Of a DNA stretch of 64,000 bases, positions 13,068-26,163 are shown one piece after another. A program made the translations under genes and the position numbers. Every line of letters begins with the position of its first letter. Position 1 is the first letter of the stretch. The DNA is from Nymphaea colorata. Lineage: Eukaryota; Streptophyta; Magnoliopsida; Nymphaeales; Nymphaeaceae. The notes under the pieces were generated by a model. The model saw only the letters and a list, made by a program, of their open reading frames with translations. It was not told the DNA's origin and did no database searches. The stretch spans positions 7,440,802-7,504,801 of the forward strand of contig NC_045145.1 of NCBI RefSeq assembly GCF_008831285.2, written 5' to 3'.

Positions 13068-13677
13068 TCCAAGTTCTATGAAACATGAAATCTGAGAAGC
13101 TATTGGAAAAAAAAAAAAAATAATCAATAAAGGCATCTGAAGACAGAACACACAGCTTTCAACCAGTTTTCCTTAGATAGAGCCACATTTTGCTTTTGAA
13201 AAGAAGAGAAAGAGATGCATACATTGACCTTGTTTGAAAAGGAAAGAAAACCGAGAGTGAGAGAGAGAGGGAGATGCTCACATGAACAAAAACATATTAA
13301 GGTAAGGACTTTGATGTGGCTTGCAGCTTCACATCCTATATGTGAAGGACACCGACCAAGTCAGTAGCAGGAGGATGGCAGAGGAGGATCATCAGCAGCA
13401 CACTTGAGCAGTTTCTTGCAACCAAAGCAGTGGAAGATCAGCAAGAAGTTCAGGGAAGAAGCTAAACAGAGAGAAATTAGCAGCACTGTCTATCAGTCCC
13501 TCTCTCCAACCCTCCCCTTACCTTTTCCCTTCCTCTTGATGTACAATCAACCCTAGCAAAACTCGATTCCCCACTCTCTCTCGGTCAGGTGCATTTCCAA
13601 CACTTTGCTTCTCCATCTCTAATAACCTGTGTAAATAAAAAGATTTCGATTGGTGTCTCTACCTTGACGGACCAGCC

Positions 13678-13719
<42 letters not shown>

Positions 13720-13800
13720 TTGATGTTTACCTTCACAGCATAAGAGAGTGGTACTGCACAATAGAGACGACACATGGGTGTTCAGCAAGGGTTTGGAGCA
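13068..13800. other. no gene recognised; (AG)n tract
   Basis: Contains an (AG)n run at about 13,681-13,712 and low-complexity purine-rich DNA near 13,190-13,280. On the minus strand near 13,380-13,480 a short frame contains FHCFGCKKLLKC, too short to assign. Confidence 0.5.
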
Positions 13801-13808
13801 GGAGAGCA

Positions 13809-14308
13809 TAGGGGTGAACAATGAGTCGACTCGTTAAAGCTCGGCTCTTGAACGAGTTTGAGCTGAGTCATTTGCTTAACGAGTCGAGCTCAAGTTCATG
13901 AGTTGACTCATTCAAGTTGAGTTCAAGTTCACTCAACTCAAATTGTTAAACCTCGACTTGGCTCGAAAATGATGTGTAGCTATTTTTTAAATATCCGACT
14001 TGTTTTTTCAATTAAAAAACCGATATATTGATGTTAATTAATTATGCAAGTTTTACAAAAGCTCGTTCAAGTTTGTTGAGCCTTAATTGAGTCGAGCTTG
14101 ATTTATAACAAAGTAATAGTTCATATATTCAAATGAGTTTGTCGAGCCTTAATCGAGTCAAGCTAGAGCTCAACACGTAACTGCCGAGTCGAGCTCGAGC
14201 TGCTTTTGTCGAGCTATTCTCAAGTTGGAGCCAGGCTCGAGGTTTCATTAGTCGAGCCGAGCTCGAGCAGGCTGAACTCGGGCTCGACTCGGCTCGTGTT
14301 CACCCCTA
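13809..14308. mobile_element. hAT-type MITE, copy 2
   Basis: A 500-bp element bounded by the perfect 8-bp duplication GGAGAGCA (13,801-13,808 and 14,309-14,316). Its ends TAGGGGTGAACA and TGTTCACCCCTA are exact inverted complements over 12 bp. The interior is the same GAGCTCGAG-rich type as copies 1 and 3. It has no coding capacity. Confidence 0.93.
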
Positions 14309-14316
14309 GGAGAGCA

Positions 14317-15060
14317 TGTGGTTTTTGAGCTCGAGTGGTTTCAAGAAAAAAAAATGCTTCACATTAAAGGGGGAGGCTGTTTCAAATAAGAACGCTTTAT
14401 TGAATTCATGGAGGACAAGACAACAATGTGTCCTTTGACTTTTTTCATCTTGCATTTGGTGGTGTTACAGTTTTTTTAGAACAATGTGTCTTTGAAACAG
14501 TGCGTTCCTTAAACCAAAGACCCTCCAAATGAAGACCAAGACATGTGTATAACATACTTGCCTAACTTGGTAAAGATGACAATTATGAACCAATGACATA
14601 ATTAGCATGTAGTTTGTGGGTGAATCATATGTATGAGTACAAGCCAAATCCAACATGAAGGATGACAATCCATAATTTATGAAGATAGAAGTTGTAGGAA
14701 CCTCAATTCTCACTTTAGCTACTACACTAACTTCAGGATAAAATGAACATATAGTTATTAGTAGAGGCGAATTAAATATGCTCTGTAGTAATGCCTTAAA
14801 GTAATTGCATTCGCTCTAACTTCTTCATTTTCTTAATATTTGTTAGACAGTGTAAATATTTCATTTAGGGTGTCATGGTTATGTGCATTAGATGCCAATT
14901 ACACGAGTTTGAGTCAATGCATTGAGCAATGTTAACATAAGGAATTTGATTATGATTTACACACTCAATTTTCATATTTTTAACCCTTTATTTTTTAATG
15001 TTAGTGTACTTTCTAATTTCAATGTGTTGTGTGTCAGCTGAACCTCCATCTCCTCAACAA
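14317..15060. other. gene-free DNA
   Basis: AT-rich unique sequence. An 82-codon minus-strand frame (14,465-14,713) shows no motif I recognise. Confidence 0.5.
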
Positions 15061-15235
15061 CAAAGGATGAGTTGTTGAAATCATGCTGTAGCAGCCATCA
15101 AGTGAGTTGTTAGAGAGAAGATGAACATTAGGACAAATACATGTGGTGAACCTATGGGGGCAACCATCAAGTGAGTTGTCGGAGAGAAGATGAACATTAG
15201 GACAAATACATGTGGTGAACATATTGAGGAATCAA
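15061..15235 (-). pseudogene. duplicated 69-bp unit, weakly LRR-like
   Basis: A unit running CCATCAAGTGAGTTGT... to ACATGTGGTGAAC occurs twice in tandem with a 69-bp period (starting at 15,095 and 15,164). On the minus strand it reads with NVHLLSDNSLDG and NVHLLSNNSLDG, resembling the L-x-L-S-x-N-x-L-x-G core of plant leucine-rich repeats; 69 bp is 23 residues, close to the LRR repeat length. There is no longer LRR array around it, so a receptor-like gene relic is only a guess. Confidence 0.3.
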
Positions 15236-15381
15236 CTAAAAAATTAAGCTTTTTTAGTGGTATAATTATCTGAGACCTATCAAAAACCCTAGTAGAACAC
15301 TTTTCATTGAAACAGTAACTAGATTTTTGCTTGGAACAATTGTGAAATCATGTTAAAGTAAAATTCGATACATAAATATGT

Positions 15382-16097
15382 GTGCACAAATTAACAACCA
15401 TACCACGACTATGTGTTCTCTAGGAAATTTATTTTGTTGAATATAAATGAAATGAGTAATAAAATAACATGCTCAATCATTCAGAGGATGGTGATTAGAA
15501 TTGAAAGGCATCTAAAAAGATATGGTACATTCACAGATTCGTGAAACATAAACCTAATGTTGTTCCTGTTGGATTGAGAGGATCTAGTGAGACACTTTGA
15601 CAAGAATCATAGGTAAATGTTCCACACAGTAGTGAATTTGATATTTCTTTAAATTCTCCTTCATACATGAGCGATGATACAATGTTATCTAGGTTATTGG
15701 CGCACAGAATTTTAAAAAGCATGCATAACTCAAATATTTGTGCACAAATTAACAACCATACCACGACTATATGTTCTCTAGGAAATTTATTTTATTGAAT
15801 ATAAATGAAATAAGTAATAAAATAACATGCTCAATCATTCAGAGGATGGTGATTAGAATTGAAAAGCATCTAAAAAGATATGGTACATTCACAGATTCGT
15901 GAAACATAAACCTAATGTTGTTCCTGTTAGATTGAGAGGATCTAGTGAGACACTTTCACAAGAATCATAGGTAAATGTTCCATACAGTAGTGAATTTGAT
16001 ATTTCTTTGAATTCTCCTTCATACATGAGCGATGATACAATGTTATCTAGGTTATTGGCGCAAAGAATTTTAAAAGGCATGCATAACTCAAATATCT
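15382..16097. repeat. tandem duplication, 2 x 358 bp
   Basis: Unit 1 (15,382-15,739) and unit 2 (15,740-16,097) both start GTGCACAAATTAACAACC and differ by only a handful of bases by eye, so the event is recent. Each carries a related minus-strand frame of 73-77 codons containing SSLMYEGEFKEISNSLL and ending in the same residues. The frames have no domain I recognise, and neither starts at a supported promoter. Confidence 0.93.
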
Positions 16098-16699
16098 TCA
16101 CTACATACATAAAAAGCTTTATTCACATAATTGACTAGCTTGTAACTTCTGGCATGTAGTATACCTTTTATTGTCATTGAAATCCATTGTGGACTTGTAA
16201 GAAATAGCTGGTGGTCCATGCCATCTTCTACACGATTTTGCTTAAGAGTAGGACAATGAAAAATGCATATTATCACAATGCAGAGAACATGCATACAACT
16301 AAGTAAATATGTCTTCTTCTAATTAATTTATGAGCACATTCATCATGTTTAATGATTTAGGAACACAATGAAGTATATCTGGTTAGAGAATTGAATAATT
16401 GAGTCTTCTTCTCATTAATTTTGAGGGAAGTACTTAGTTGCATGTCTATTTCAATTGGAGCTAAATAGGTGGGGTTGGGCAGAACCTAACTGGTTGCTAT
16501 AAATTGATATTCTCACTCCCTTACCCCCAGGAAATCAATTTGGAGGTTTGGGCTTACATGCAGGATCAATATTCAAAAGTCAGAAATTTGCAAGACCTAA
16601 TTATATTTTATTGTATTTTTTCAATAATTAAATTCAATTTCTGAAAACTTGATAGAAGTGAACTAGAAAAAATTAAGCACAAAAGCTAGCAAAGGTAGA
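16098..16699. other. gene-free DNA
   Basis: Unique AT-rich sequence with nothing recognisable on either strand. Confidence 0.5.
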
Positions 16700-17740
16700 A
16701 GTGTTAGGGACATGGTGTTCAATATCAGCTTTAACAAGGATAGGTGGCGAAATATTTGTTAGGTGCATGAGAGCTTCTCCTTCAGGTTAAGGCGGGGAAG
16801 AGATATATTGGTTTGGAAGGATAATTTTAAGCTAGTGGTGTCAAGGAAGCATATGAGGGAGCATATAAGGATAAAAGTGACTGTTGTGAAATGGTGAAGA
16901 AGAATATGGAACTCGAAGTCTTTACCTTGAGCTTACTGGTTTGGGTACATAGCTAGTTTGGATAGAATTCCTACTAACGCAAGGATACAAACAGTTGGGT
17001 ATTTCTTGGCTTCTTGTTGCCGTTTGTGCAGAAAGGCCATTGAAACGAATCCTATTTGCTTTTTCTCAAGAAGCATATGGGGCTATATAGCACCATGGTT
17101 TGGGACTCACAAGTTCTGCTTGACAGAGTTTTATTCTGCATGATGGTGACGAAGGTTCACACATTGAGAGCTAAGAGTTTGCTGGATTCTGTTATATGGC
17201 GTATTTGGTGTTACAGGAATTTGATGGTCCACAATGGGGGAAATTTAGAAAGTGAATGAGGAAACTAGAAAGGTATGGTATTATATATCGCTGTGAGGTT
17301 TTCCTTAAACAGGATTAACTAGAGTGCACAGGTTGTGTATGCTATTGAGCTCTGGCTAGCTACAAGATATTCAGTCGATTTTGGATGGTCAAAAGGGAGG
17401 AAGGATCCCTTACAGGAGTGGCATTATCGACAATGGACAGCACTAAGGTGTGTGCAGTTGTTTTTAGATTAGATGGTGCTCTTGTTAACAGGATCAGAAG
17501 TCCTACAAGTTGCTATAGTGGCCTCTCGGAATGGATGGTTTTGAGAAAGTTACTTGATGTGATACCTGGGGTGGTGGTGAGGGACGTCAAGGTCAGGTCC
17601 AATAATGAACGATGGAAGGACTGGTTGATGAGTCTTTAGAGTGGTATTGATGGTGTAAGTGCTCGTGCTGATGTTATCTTCAATGTATGTGAATTAAGGA
17701 GAATCAATCACTGTGATAAGTTCTTGTCGAGAGATCGTAT
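16700..17740 (+). pseudogene. LINE pol 3' fragment (zinc-binding RT tail and RNase H-like region)
   Basis: Translated pieces include RIPTNARIQTVGYFLASC with LCRKAIET, which is the zf-RVT region of plant L1-like LINE pol proteins, then VIWRIWCYRNLMVHNGG, the W-x-x-W/RN...V-H motif that follows it. Further on, a frame at 17,385-17,639 resembles the reverse-transcriptase-linked RNase H domain. There are several stops and frameshifts, and no endonuclease or RT core, so this is a 5'-truncated, decayed insertion. It abuts the copia LTR at about 17.9 kb. Confidence 0.65.
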
Positions 17741-17917
17741 TATGAAGCAGGTGAGTTGTACAGTCTACCTAGTCAGAAAGTATTATATGCACACACCTAT
17801 GCATAATACAAAGGTGCCCATGCCTATGTGCATGACACATGCCCTTAAGAGTAGCAAGTCTATGAAAAAAAGGTGGGCCAAGGGTCAACATATCATGCAC
17901 CGGGAGCTGTGCACCGG

Positions 17918-18326
17918 GAGCTGTGCACGGTGCACCTAACCATCCCAACTACGTTCTTCTTAAGAGGTTTCAAGGAAAGAGGGAGACCAACACACACAAA
18001 CATAGGGAAAACAGAGCAACATGGTTTAGTCTTCTTGACCTACATCCACGGAGAAAATATTTTCTCTATTTTGTTATAATTTTTATCTCAGATTTTTACA
18101 AGCTTCTGCTCTTATCTTTCATAAGGTAACCGTTTGATGATCCAACAATTATTTCAATGTTTGAGTTTTTCTTTCTTTTCTTGTGAATCTAGAGTCGTCT
18201 TCAATAGGAATGGTGTGTTGGCCATCATGCTGGGTTTCTTTACTTGCCGTTGTGCCTCTTTTAATAGTTTTGTCACCTTCTAATCTGGAGAGATCCGTTG
18301 CATTACTTGCTTCATTTTTGTCAACA
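17918..18326 (-). mobile_element. 3' LTR of truncated copia element F
   Basis: The right edge is set by the polypurine-like stretch TTGATGGGGGTG on the minus strand followed by TGTTGACAAAA, so the LTR ends at 18,326. The left edge is uncertain: the nearest TG start is in the TGTGCACGGTGCACC region at about 17,918. The tail near 17,990-18,060 resembles the tail of the LTRs at 46,712 and 53,113. Confidence 0.45.
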
Positions 18327-18341
18327 CCCCCATCAAGCTCA

Positions 18342-19030
18342 TCATGTCCTGGTGAGGATTGTGATGACATTTAGTCTTTTCACAATTTCTCCATGTGGTT
18401 GCTTCAACAAAGGTTTGGTCAAGATGTCAACACTGATCCTTAGTTGAAATATAAATAAATGGATAGTTCTCCTTTTGCAAACTTGTCTTGAACAAAAAGA
18501 AGACCAATTTCTACATGTTAACATCTATAATGATATATCAGATGTGACACTAGATATGTGACTTCAATGTTATCACACCAAAAAAATAGGTTGTTATGAT
18601 GATTTTGTTTCAAGGTATTGTAATAAAAATTGGATCCAAATAATTTCAGCTGTTGTGTAAGCAACAACTTTATACTCTGCTTCAGTACTTGAATGAGAGA
18701 CCAAATTTTGCTTCTTAAAATTCTAGGAGACAAGGTTTTTTTCAAGAAAAATTATAGCACCCACTAGTGAATTTTCTATCATCAGGGCATCCGGCCCAAT
18801 CTACGTCATTGTATGATGAGATGTCCAGTTTGGTGCATGGCTTGAGACATCATCTATAGTCAAACATTTGTCTCATATACCCTAGTTTTCACCTCACAAT
18901 TGCCCAATGGATGTCAATTGGATTATGCATATATTGACCAATTTTGTTAACTGCAAAAGGTACGTCTGGTCTCATCATTGTAGCATACTGCAGTGCTCCA
19001 TCTGTGCTTCGAAATAGGCTTGAACCTTAT
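18342..19030 (-). pseudogene. copia element F, RT end and RNase H
   Basis: On the minus strand, broken frames give TDGALQYAT-type sequence near 19,000 (end of RT domain), then a region with [20 protein letters not shown], the hallmark S-x-S-x-A-E-Y motif of Ty1/copia RNase H, and finally DILTKPL just before the LTR. Stops interrupt the frame repeatedly. The element is cut off at about 19,030, exactly where reversed R1 sequence begins; gag, protease and integrase are absent. Confidence 0.75.
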
Positions 19031-19405
19031 GTTGCTTGATTTTCTTGCATGCTCGGAAGAAATATATTCCCTTGTAACAAACAAAATAATAATATTTTAT
19101 GTTAATATATAAAATATTCAAAATCATGCTTTTCAAAAAATTTTTGAAAGCAAGAACCCTCTCTAATGAAGCCTTGGAGACTTAGTTTATGCTCTTGTAT
19201 GAACCAAAGTTCCTCTCTAGCCTATATAAAAATCGAAGTGGAATATTTTTAAGTCATTTTTTATTTTCCGATCTCATAAAGACATAATACATATATAAAT
19301 GTTAAATATGTATATGTGCACATGATGATGTCTTTTTTATCCTTCCTTCTCCATGGTTCCACATATTGTTTTTTATGAATTTTCATATACACATGAATGC
19401 ATATA

Positions 19406-19439
<34 letters not shown>

Positions 19440-20626
19440 TCCATTTTCCTTTTCTAGAATTTTTTGGTTTTTCTTTCAAGTTAAATGTCTTTTTCTACAA
19501 ATTTATTTATTTATATATATATATTCTACCACTTTTCCACTAAAATCTCTTTTTCATCGAGTCAATACCCTTTTTATATAAACTTTCATGCAGGAGTATG
19601 TATGATAGCATCTACATGTATATGTGTATTTTTTTTTCTCTCTCTTTCTCTTTTTTTCTTTTTATTTAAGTTAATACTTCATTTTCACAAGTTTTCATAA
19701 TATACATACATGTACATATATGTATACTTATACATATATACATATATGTATACACATAAAATACATACAAAGATGCGTATCTCCCCATCTTTTAAAATCT
19801 TTCATTTAACGATCTTTAAAATTTCTTTCTCTTTCTTTTTCTTTTTATGGAAGTATTTCATCTTTTTCATTCTTTTCTCCAAAGATCTAAGGTTTCAACT
19901 TTTCATTTGCCGACTTCACCAAGACCAAAAAATAAGTAATGACCTAATATTGGAATCATGCTTGATAGTCTACAAGCCCATCACATTTTCAAAAACTTTT
20001 CTCTCTTCATAAAAATGTTTACAACAATTACACAAATAAAAAAAGGAAACTTAGATGTATACGATGATAAGAATGCTTTTAAATAAATATTATTGTAGGA
20101 ATGAATGATTTCTTTCTAACTATATAGGATCAATGCATTTATGTATTCACATTCACTTAACACCATGAAAGATCACAAACACCTCTATAAAAGAACTTAA
20201 CAAGATGAAATGGAACTATAACTAGGTAGTAACCAAATTAAAGCAAAACTTCAAACCTACTTAAAGTCTTAAGAGAATACCAAAGTCATATTCAAAGGTT
20301 TCCAAATGATATTTCATACTCTAGATTTTCCAAATAAAAAATGTTTTACACTCTCAAATAATTTTTCAAAACTTTTTCAAAGATCTGAAACATCAAATTT
20401 TCAATATTTTCTCAAATACCACACCACATTTAGAATGAAATGATGTTTAAGCCAAAACGAAATGCATCAAGAATAAACATAGCCCTTGGATTGGTTACCC
20501 CCGGTAAATGCGCCAAGAACAGTCAATTCTCGTACCGACAGGCAAGTCTTTTTCTCTCTAATTTAAAATAAAAACCTCATTTTTCTAGAGCGTTTCAAAA
20601 ACCAAACATTTTTGGGGATGTGAACA
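19031..20626 (-). mobile_element. R1 repeat, first half (reverse)
   Basis: Reverse complement of sequence matching 8,570-10,830. Its start (minus strand) is TGTTCACATCCCC, preceded by the five bases CATGC (plus-strand 20,627-20,631, GCATG). TGTTCAC pairs as an imperfect terminal inverted repeat with the R1 end GTGATAACA at 40,232, and that end is followed by the same CATGC. The internal break at about 19,030 joins it to copia F. This appears to be the first half of one LTR-like insertion whose second half is at 38,677-40,232. Confidence 0.65.
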
Positions 20627-21235
20627 GCATGCCAGGGTGCCATTAGTTCACAATAAGGAGTCTTCCTCCCACATACCATCTACCCGGAGACATGATGAAT
20701 TTCAGATCAGCTTTAGAGGAGGTACGAAGAAGAAACATATCTTTCTCCACCAATGTGAACCTTAGATTAGCAACACCAAGCCATAGGCTTTTGAGGTTGA
20801 CAAAGATAAAGTTGTAGTCAAGGTGACCTTTCTCGGCTCCTCCAACAAGAGTAGCTATGGAACTGAACCGAAATGGCTGGCACAAAACATTATACGATTC
20901 TTGAGAAATTACCAAGTGCCTCTTCCCTGCCATTTCTTCCTTCTCTAGCAGAGGCATATCCATTTCTGCCTCATGCCTTCCCCCATCAACCATGTTGACC
21001 CATGACTTTCCATTTTGAGGGTTGGAAGATGACGGCAAAAACTCTCCATCATTGATGGATTCTTTAGCTCCACCCAAGTGGACCATGGGTTCGCGATTGG
21101 ACTCCCCCATGCTCTAATTCCCCTGATGGGCCGGAGGCCCAGCCAGACCAGCTGCTACCTCCTCCACAACGCGGAGATCACCTATGCCCTAGAGAGAGAA
21201 GCTCCAACCTCCGATGTGGAAGAGTGGGTTTTTTT
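20627..21235 (-). pseudogene. LINE 5' region and ORF1 N-terminal half
   Basis: The minus-strand frame 21,110-20,643 encodes 155 residues with the DUF4283-type features of plant LINE ORF1: a SLWLG block and, near its end, FIMSPGRWYVGGRLLIVN. The frame then meets a stop and continues in the same frame with W-H-P-G before R1 starts at 20,626. Upstream (21,114-21,235) is a GC-richer leader, consistent with the LINE 5' UTR. The C-terminal half of ORF1 with its zinc knuckle is missing here; a matching C-terminal half, starting at the next residues and in the same frame, lies at 40,238 on the opposite strand. Confidence 0.75.
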
Positions 21236-21240
21236 TCCAT

Positions 21241-21940
21241 ATCTTATACGCTATAAATAAGCTTGATTGTAGGAAACAAAGTGGGCTCAGCAAACAATGT
21301 AAAAAGCCTTTGAGGTGAAGAATCGAACATTAAATATTGCCCGAAGACATTGAGTTTTGTATAATCTAAATTTTTGGTCCTATAATACTGCAATTCGAAT
21401 TTGAAAAAGATCTTTTCTCTATAGTTTTCTTTGAAACATAATGTATACGTGCTGCAACAGGAGTTTATGCATGTTGCAGCGGGCGACTTTGAATTTATAG
21501 CCGGCATTTATTCTAAAGCCTTTGCGTCTCCAGGCGTCCCCAAACGTCAGGGTTGGATGTCCCAACACATGAACAGAGGTACAACCTTTCCCGCCATTTC
21601 TTACCAGCAGGGAAAGGCAAGTGGGGGTTATTCTGCAGTAAACTCTTCTGAAAGTGTACAAAAGCTTAAAACTCTCTACTCTTCAAAGGAAAATCAGTTT
21701 CAGCTCAGAGGCATGAAGAGAAAATAATTCTATCACTGCTATAGAATCAATATTTTGTATCAATTTCTCAAGAAAGGGTATATCAGAGGGCATAATCTTA
21801 TGTTTATAAAGGGTAATTAACGTAATTAGGTTTATTGTATGTATGACCCTTCCAGATATTTATCTTGTACGCTATAAATAAGCTCGATTATATGAAATAA
21901 AGTGAGCTCAAATTCTCTCATGTCAGCAATTTCCTTGTTC
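21241..21940 (+). mobile_element. R2 repeat, LTR-like with two TATA boxes
   Basis: Two related segments, 21,241-21,295 and 21,860-21,915, share TACGCTATAAATAAGC followed by a similar 35-bp stretch, so there are two promoter-like units about 620 bp apart. The segment 21,640-21,870 is homologous in reverse to 45,426-45,610 (shared landmarks AAGAAAGGGTATAT, AGAGGGCAT and ATGTTTATAAA). The layout suggests U3-TATA-R of an LTR. The first TATA segment stops abruptly at the LINE 5' end. A 98-codon frame at 21,431-21,727 has no recognisable domain. Confidence 0.5.
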
Positions 21941-22730
<790 letters not shown>

Positions 22731-22844
22731 CTCTCTCTCTCTCTCTCTCTCTCTCACGCTCTCATATCTAAATGCCCCCATCTCTCTCCCTCTCCCCCAA
22801 GTATCTAAATACCCCGACTGTATTGTTGTTGCGGTGCAGCAAAA
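22731..22844 (+). promoter_or_regulatory. pyrimidine-rich proximal promoter/5' UTR of the Ole e 1 gene
   Basis: A (CT)n run at 22,731-22,755 and more CT-rich DNA to 22,800 lie directly upstream of the start codon. Such pyrimidine patches are common at plant transcription starts. TATCTAAATA at about 22,801 is a poor TATA match. The assignment is by position only. Confidence 0.35.
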
Positions 22845-23097
22845 ATGAGAATGACGATGTTGAACACATATGGACTCAGAATTGCCCCTGCACTCTTTCT
22901 TCTTGCTGTACTCATAACAAGAGCGCCTGTGATATCCACGGCTGCACGAGAGGATGATTGGATCATGATTGATACTGCGTCACAGCGTGCCAATCTTGCA
23001 ATATTGGCAGGATACGGTGAGGAAAAGCTCTCTTCTGTGCTGGTCACTGGATCCGTTCTATGCGACCCTTGCAAGGGCTTCAATGGAGAATCCGTTT

Positions 23098-23193
<96 letters not shown>

Positions 23194-24328
23194 GATTGAA
23201 CCATCACCCAACCATATAAACAAAGGATATATAGTGAGAATAAAACAAGAAGAAAAATGTGTGAACTAATACTAAATCACAAAAATATTAATAATTTTCT
23301 TTTCTTTGCTTTTCTCTTAATCGTTATTGGACGGCCCAGTATAGATTACTGAGTGACTCCAAAAAACTATAGTTACTGTTCAATTTTTCTATATATATAT
23401 ATATATATATAGTGGTTGAATATGCACGGAAATGCTGTTAAATGAGTTTAGCATGTTGAAGTTGCATTTGAAACGCATATAATTGGCATCACCATATTAC
23501 GTAAATGCAATGTCGGTTTATGGATGACTTCGTTGTTCCTCTACAGCAAGTCTCTTCTTCGAGTCCTTCAACCCTAGATAAACTATCATCTTGAGCTTCA
23601 CCAAGCGCGCAAAGCTTCATCTTTCTTCTGCTTGAGCTGTCCATACTCAGCCCTTGGTCACCCGTATTACTTCTATCATATTTGCTTCATCTTTGTCTTC
23701 CAGGGTGCTCAATTTGAAGAGATTGAAGAATCTGCATTTCACAATTCATTGGCATGTGTTTCCTTAAGAGCTTAAATTAAGCTATATTAAGGTCAATCTT
23801 ATACGTGGTTCGTTAGGAGCTCAAATTAAGCTACATTAAGGTCAATATTAACACATAAACGTACCGAATTAACATGCCCCAGCTGCCATAAGGTTATTCA
23901 AACTGAGGGCATGACTTGGGCCATCCTCACTTTTACAAATATTTCACACAGAAAAGGAAAAACAAGATGAAGTTTAATCTTTTACATAGTTAATTTCAGG
24001 TTCACATCTAATGCACTTCAATTAATTATTAACAGGAGCCAAGGTCATTATAGGGTGCAGAAGAGGAAGGAAGACAGTAAGAACTGAGGGACTGACCGAC
24101 GAGTGGGGCGGGTTCACCATTGAACTGCCCTCTGAGATTCATGCATGGCCCATGCTGGAGGCATCATGCAAAGTCAGGTTTCTCCAAATGCCGCAGATCA
24201 ACTCCTCATGCTATCCAGGGTACCATATAGACCCAACATCCATGAGAGAGTTGTCCAATAGTAACGGCTCGCGAGTTTACGATATGGGCATTGTATGGAT
24301 CAGGAACTTGGCGGGTTGCAGCTTGTAG
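22845..24328 (+). CDS. Pollen Ole e 1 family secreted protein (two exons)
   Basis: Exon 1 is 22,845-23,100, intron 23,101-24,035 (GT...AG), exon 2 is 24,036-24,328 ending in TAG; the phase is kept across the junction and gives 182 residues. Residues 1-34 form a signal peptide (hydrophobic core APALFLLAVLI). The Ole e 1 domain starts near residue 66: VTGSVLCDPC, then GAKVIIGCRRG, DEWGGFTIELP and a C-terminal AGC. Six cysteines (73, 76, 93, 130, 144, 180) match the usual three-disulfide pattern of the family. Such proteins are extracellular or cell-wall; the biochemical role is unclear. The chosen ATG opens the signal peptide; a second Met two codons on is possible. No frameshift or stop breaks it, so it is probably functional. 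The intron begins directly with (CT)n(TA)n, giving a weak donor. The gene lies inside the probable 19.6-kb inversion, among transposons. Confidence 0.88.
23101..23191 (+). repeat. (TC)14-(TA)31 microsatellite at the 5' splice site
   Basis: The intron's first bases are the first repeat units: exon ...TTTCAG, then GTCTCTCTC... to 23,128, then (TA)n to 23,191. A second (TA)n lies at 23,389-23,411 in the same intron. Confidence 0.95.
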
Positions 24329-26124
24329 ATGTATAACTGCATGGGCGCCTTGGGGTCGACCAACTGGTTGATTAATTAGCAAGCATGTATAAGATCAGGA
24401 GTGGAGCCGCTGGGCACTTTAATGTTTCTCTACTCATATATTAACATTTTAAAATATTTGTTTTGTTATACGCATGCTGTCCCTTTGAATATAGACGTCA
24501 GTCACTAAGTGCCCCTCTAAATTTTTTTTCTGTAAGATCGGACCTCAACAAATAGCCTATAGCAATGCAACCTTATTTTCAGCATAAGAACCAAACAATG
24601 TTGATCATGTATCACAAGGTTTTTTCTAAGATTAATCCCTTTCTTTACATTTACCATGAGGTCCATCAATCAAAATATATTTATAGGCCAACTAATTAGG
24701 ATAAAACATCCTTTTCTATTACTAACCCGCCAAATTAGTTGGTCTATAGGCTATACATATCCATCAAGTTAGTTGGGCGGATATATGGTATGGACTCATC
24801 AAATTGTTTGGAAAAGAAGGGAGGTACGTTAACGGAGGAGAGAGAAAAACATGTTCTTTTAGTACGGTGCATATATATATATATATATCAAAATATTTGG
24901 TCGTCAATATTATTATCCGTACCTAGATTAGTGAGTACATATTTATTCCCCTTGAGCCCGACACAACATTTGACATGATCACCTGTACAATGCTTCTAAC
25001 TTTCGGTTAATTAGTTAGTTGAATACGGGTGATAAAAAGCGTACGCTTCAAGAAGACCGCAAGACAAGGAAGCAATTGTCAACAGCTTTTAAGAAAAGCA
25101 ATCTTATATAAAGACTAATAACTACGTTTAAAAAACTTGTGAGAAATACAATTTATGGTTAAGGGAAGACCATAACAGCATCATGCCAGTACAAAATCAA
25201 ACGAAGATGACTGCAAAAGTGCCACAGTATGAGGAAAATTAAACGATCACTTGGTTGCACGCTTCACCGTCATTATGTAAACTTCCCCACCGCTGATGCC
25301 ACCATAAATAATGTCATTACATTAACTACTAATCCGTCATTAAATTAAGTATGTATTCACACCATACATGATCAGCAACTGTCACCACCACCACCATTAT
25401 CAGCTATCAAGTCATGCCTCGTCAAAAGAAAAGAAAAGCACTGCCAAGTATAATTTCGTGGTTGTAATTCAAAAAGCAAATGTGGAAGATATTAACAGCA
25501 ACTTGAGCATCAGCAACCAAAGGAAGCTAAGAAAAATTTAACGAGAGCCACACCCCACTAAGTATTTGATTTGGCCATGCTCCTCCAATGTTGTTCATCC
25601 TCACTTTTTGTACCGGTTTAATTGAACTAATTAGCAAGATAAGCAACTCAAGCTAATCAAGGGTTCAACTCAAGCTAATCAAGGGTTCAGCTCTCTTTCA
25701 TCTATGGAGAAACATAACTTGCTCATTGTAAGCGATTAAAGCCGAAAACAAACATAAGCACGTAGGGCCAGAGCCAGGGTAGGGCTCGCATGGGTCTGGC
25801 CCCACTTCAATTTCTTTTTTAAAAAAATTACATGTAAAATTTACTTATTCTATATAAAAACTTTGAAAAATAATATTTCGGCCCTAATCAAAATAAAAAA
25901 AAAAAAAAATTTGACCGTTGTCACGAAAAATTTCCAACTCATCCCCTATAAGCATGGTAAAAGACAACCCTATACATATATATATATATATATAATGACG
26001 AAACCATGCATTCGTATCATGAGAAAGAAAAAAAAAAAACAAAAACAAAAACCGGCAAGAGATTAATGATCAAAACCTTTTGGTAAACTTGAGGTCCTCT
26101 ACCAGGGGAGACTTGGATAAAAGA

Positions 26125-26163
<39 letters not shown>

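Noticed and set aside
13380-13480. Minus-strand frame with FHCFGCKKLLKC, considered as an FLZ-type zinc finger exon
   Set aside because: Only the first cysteine pair is present; the second half of the domain is missing.
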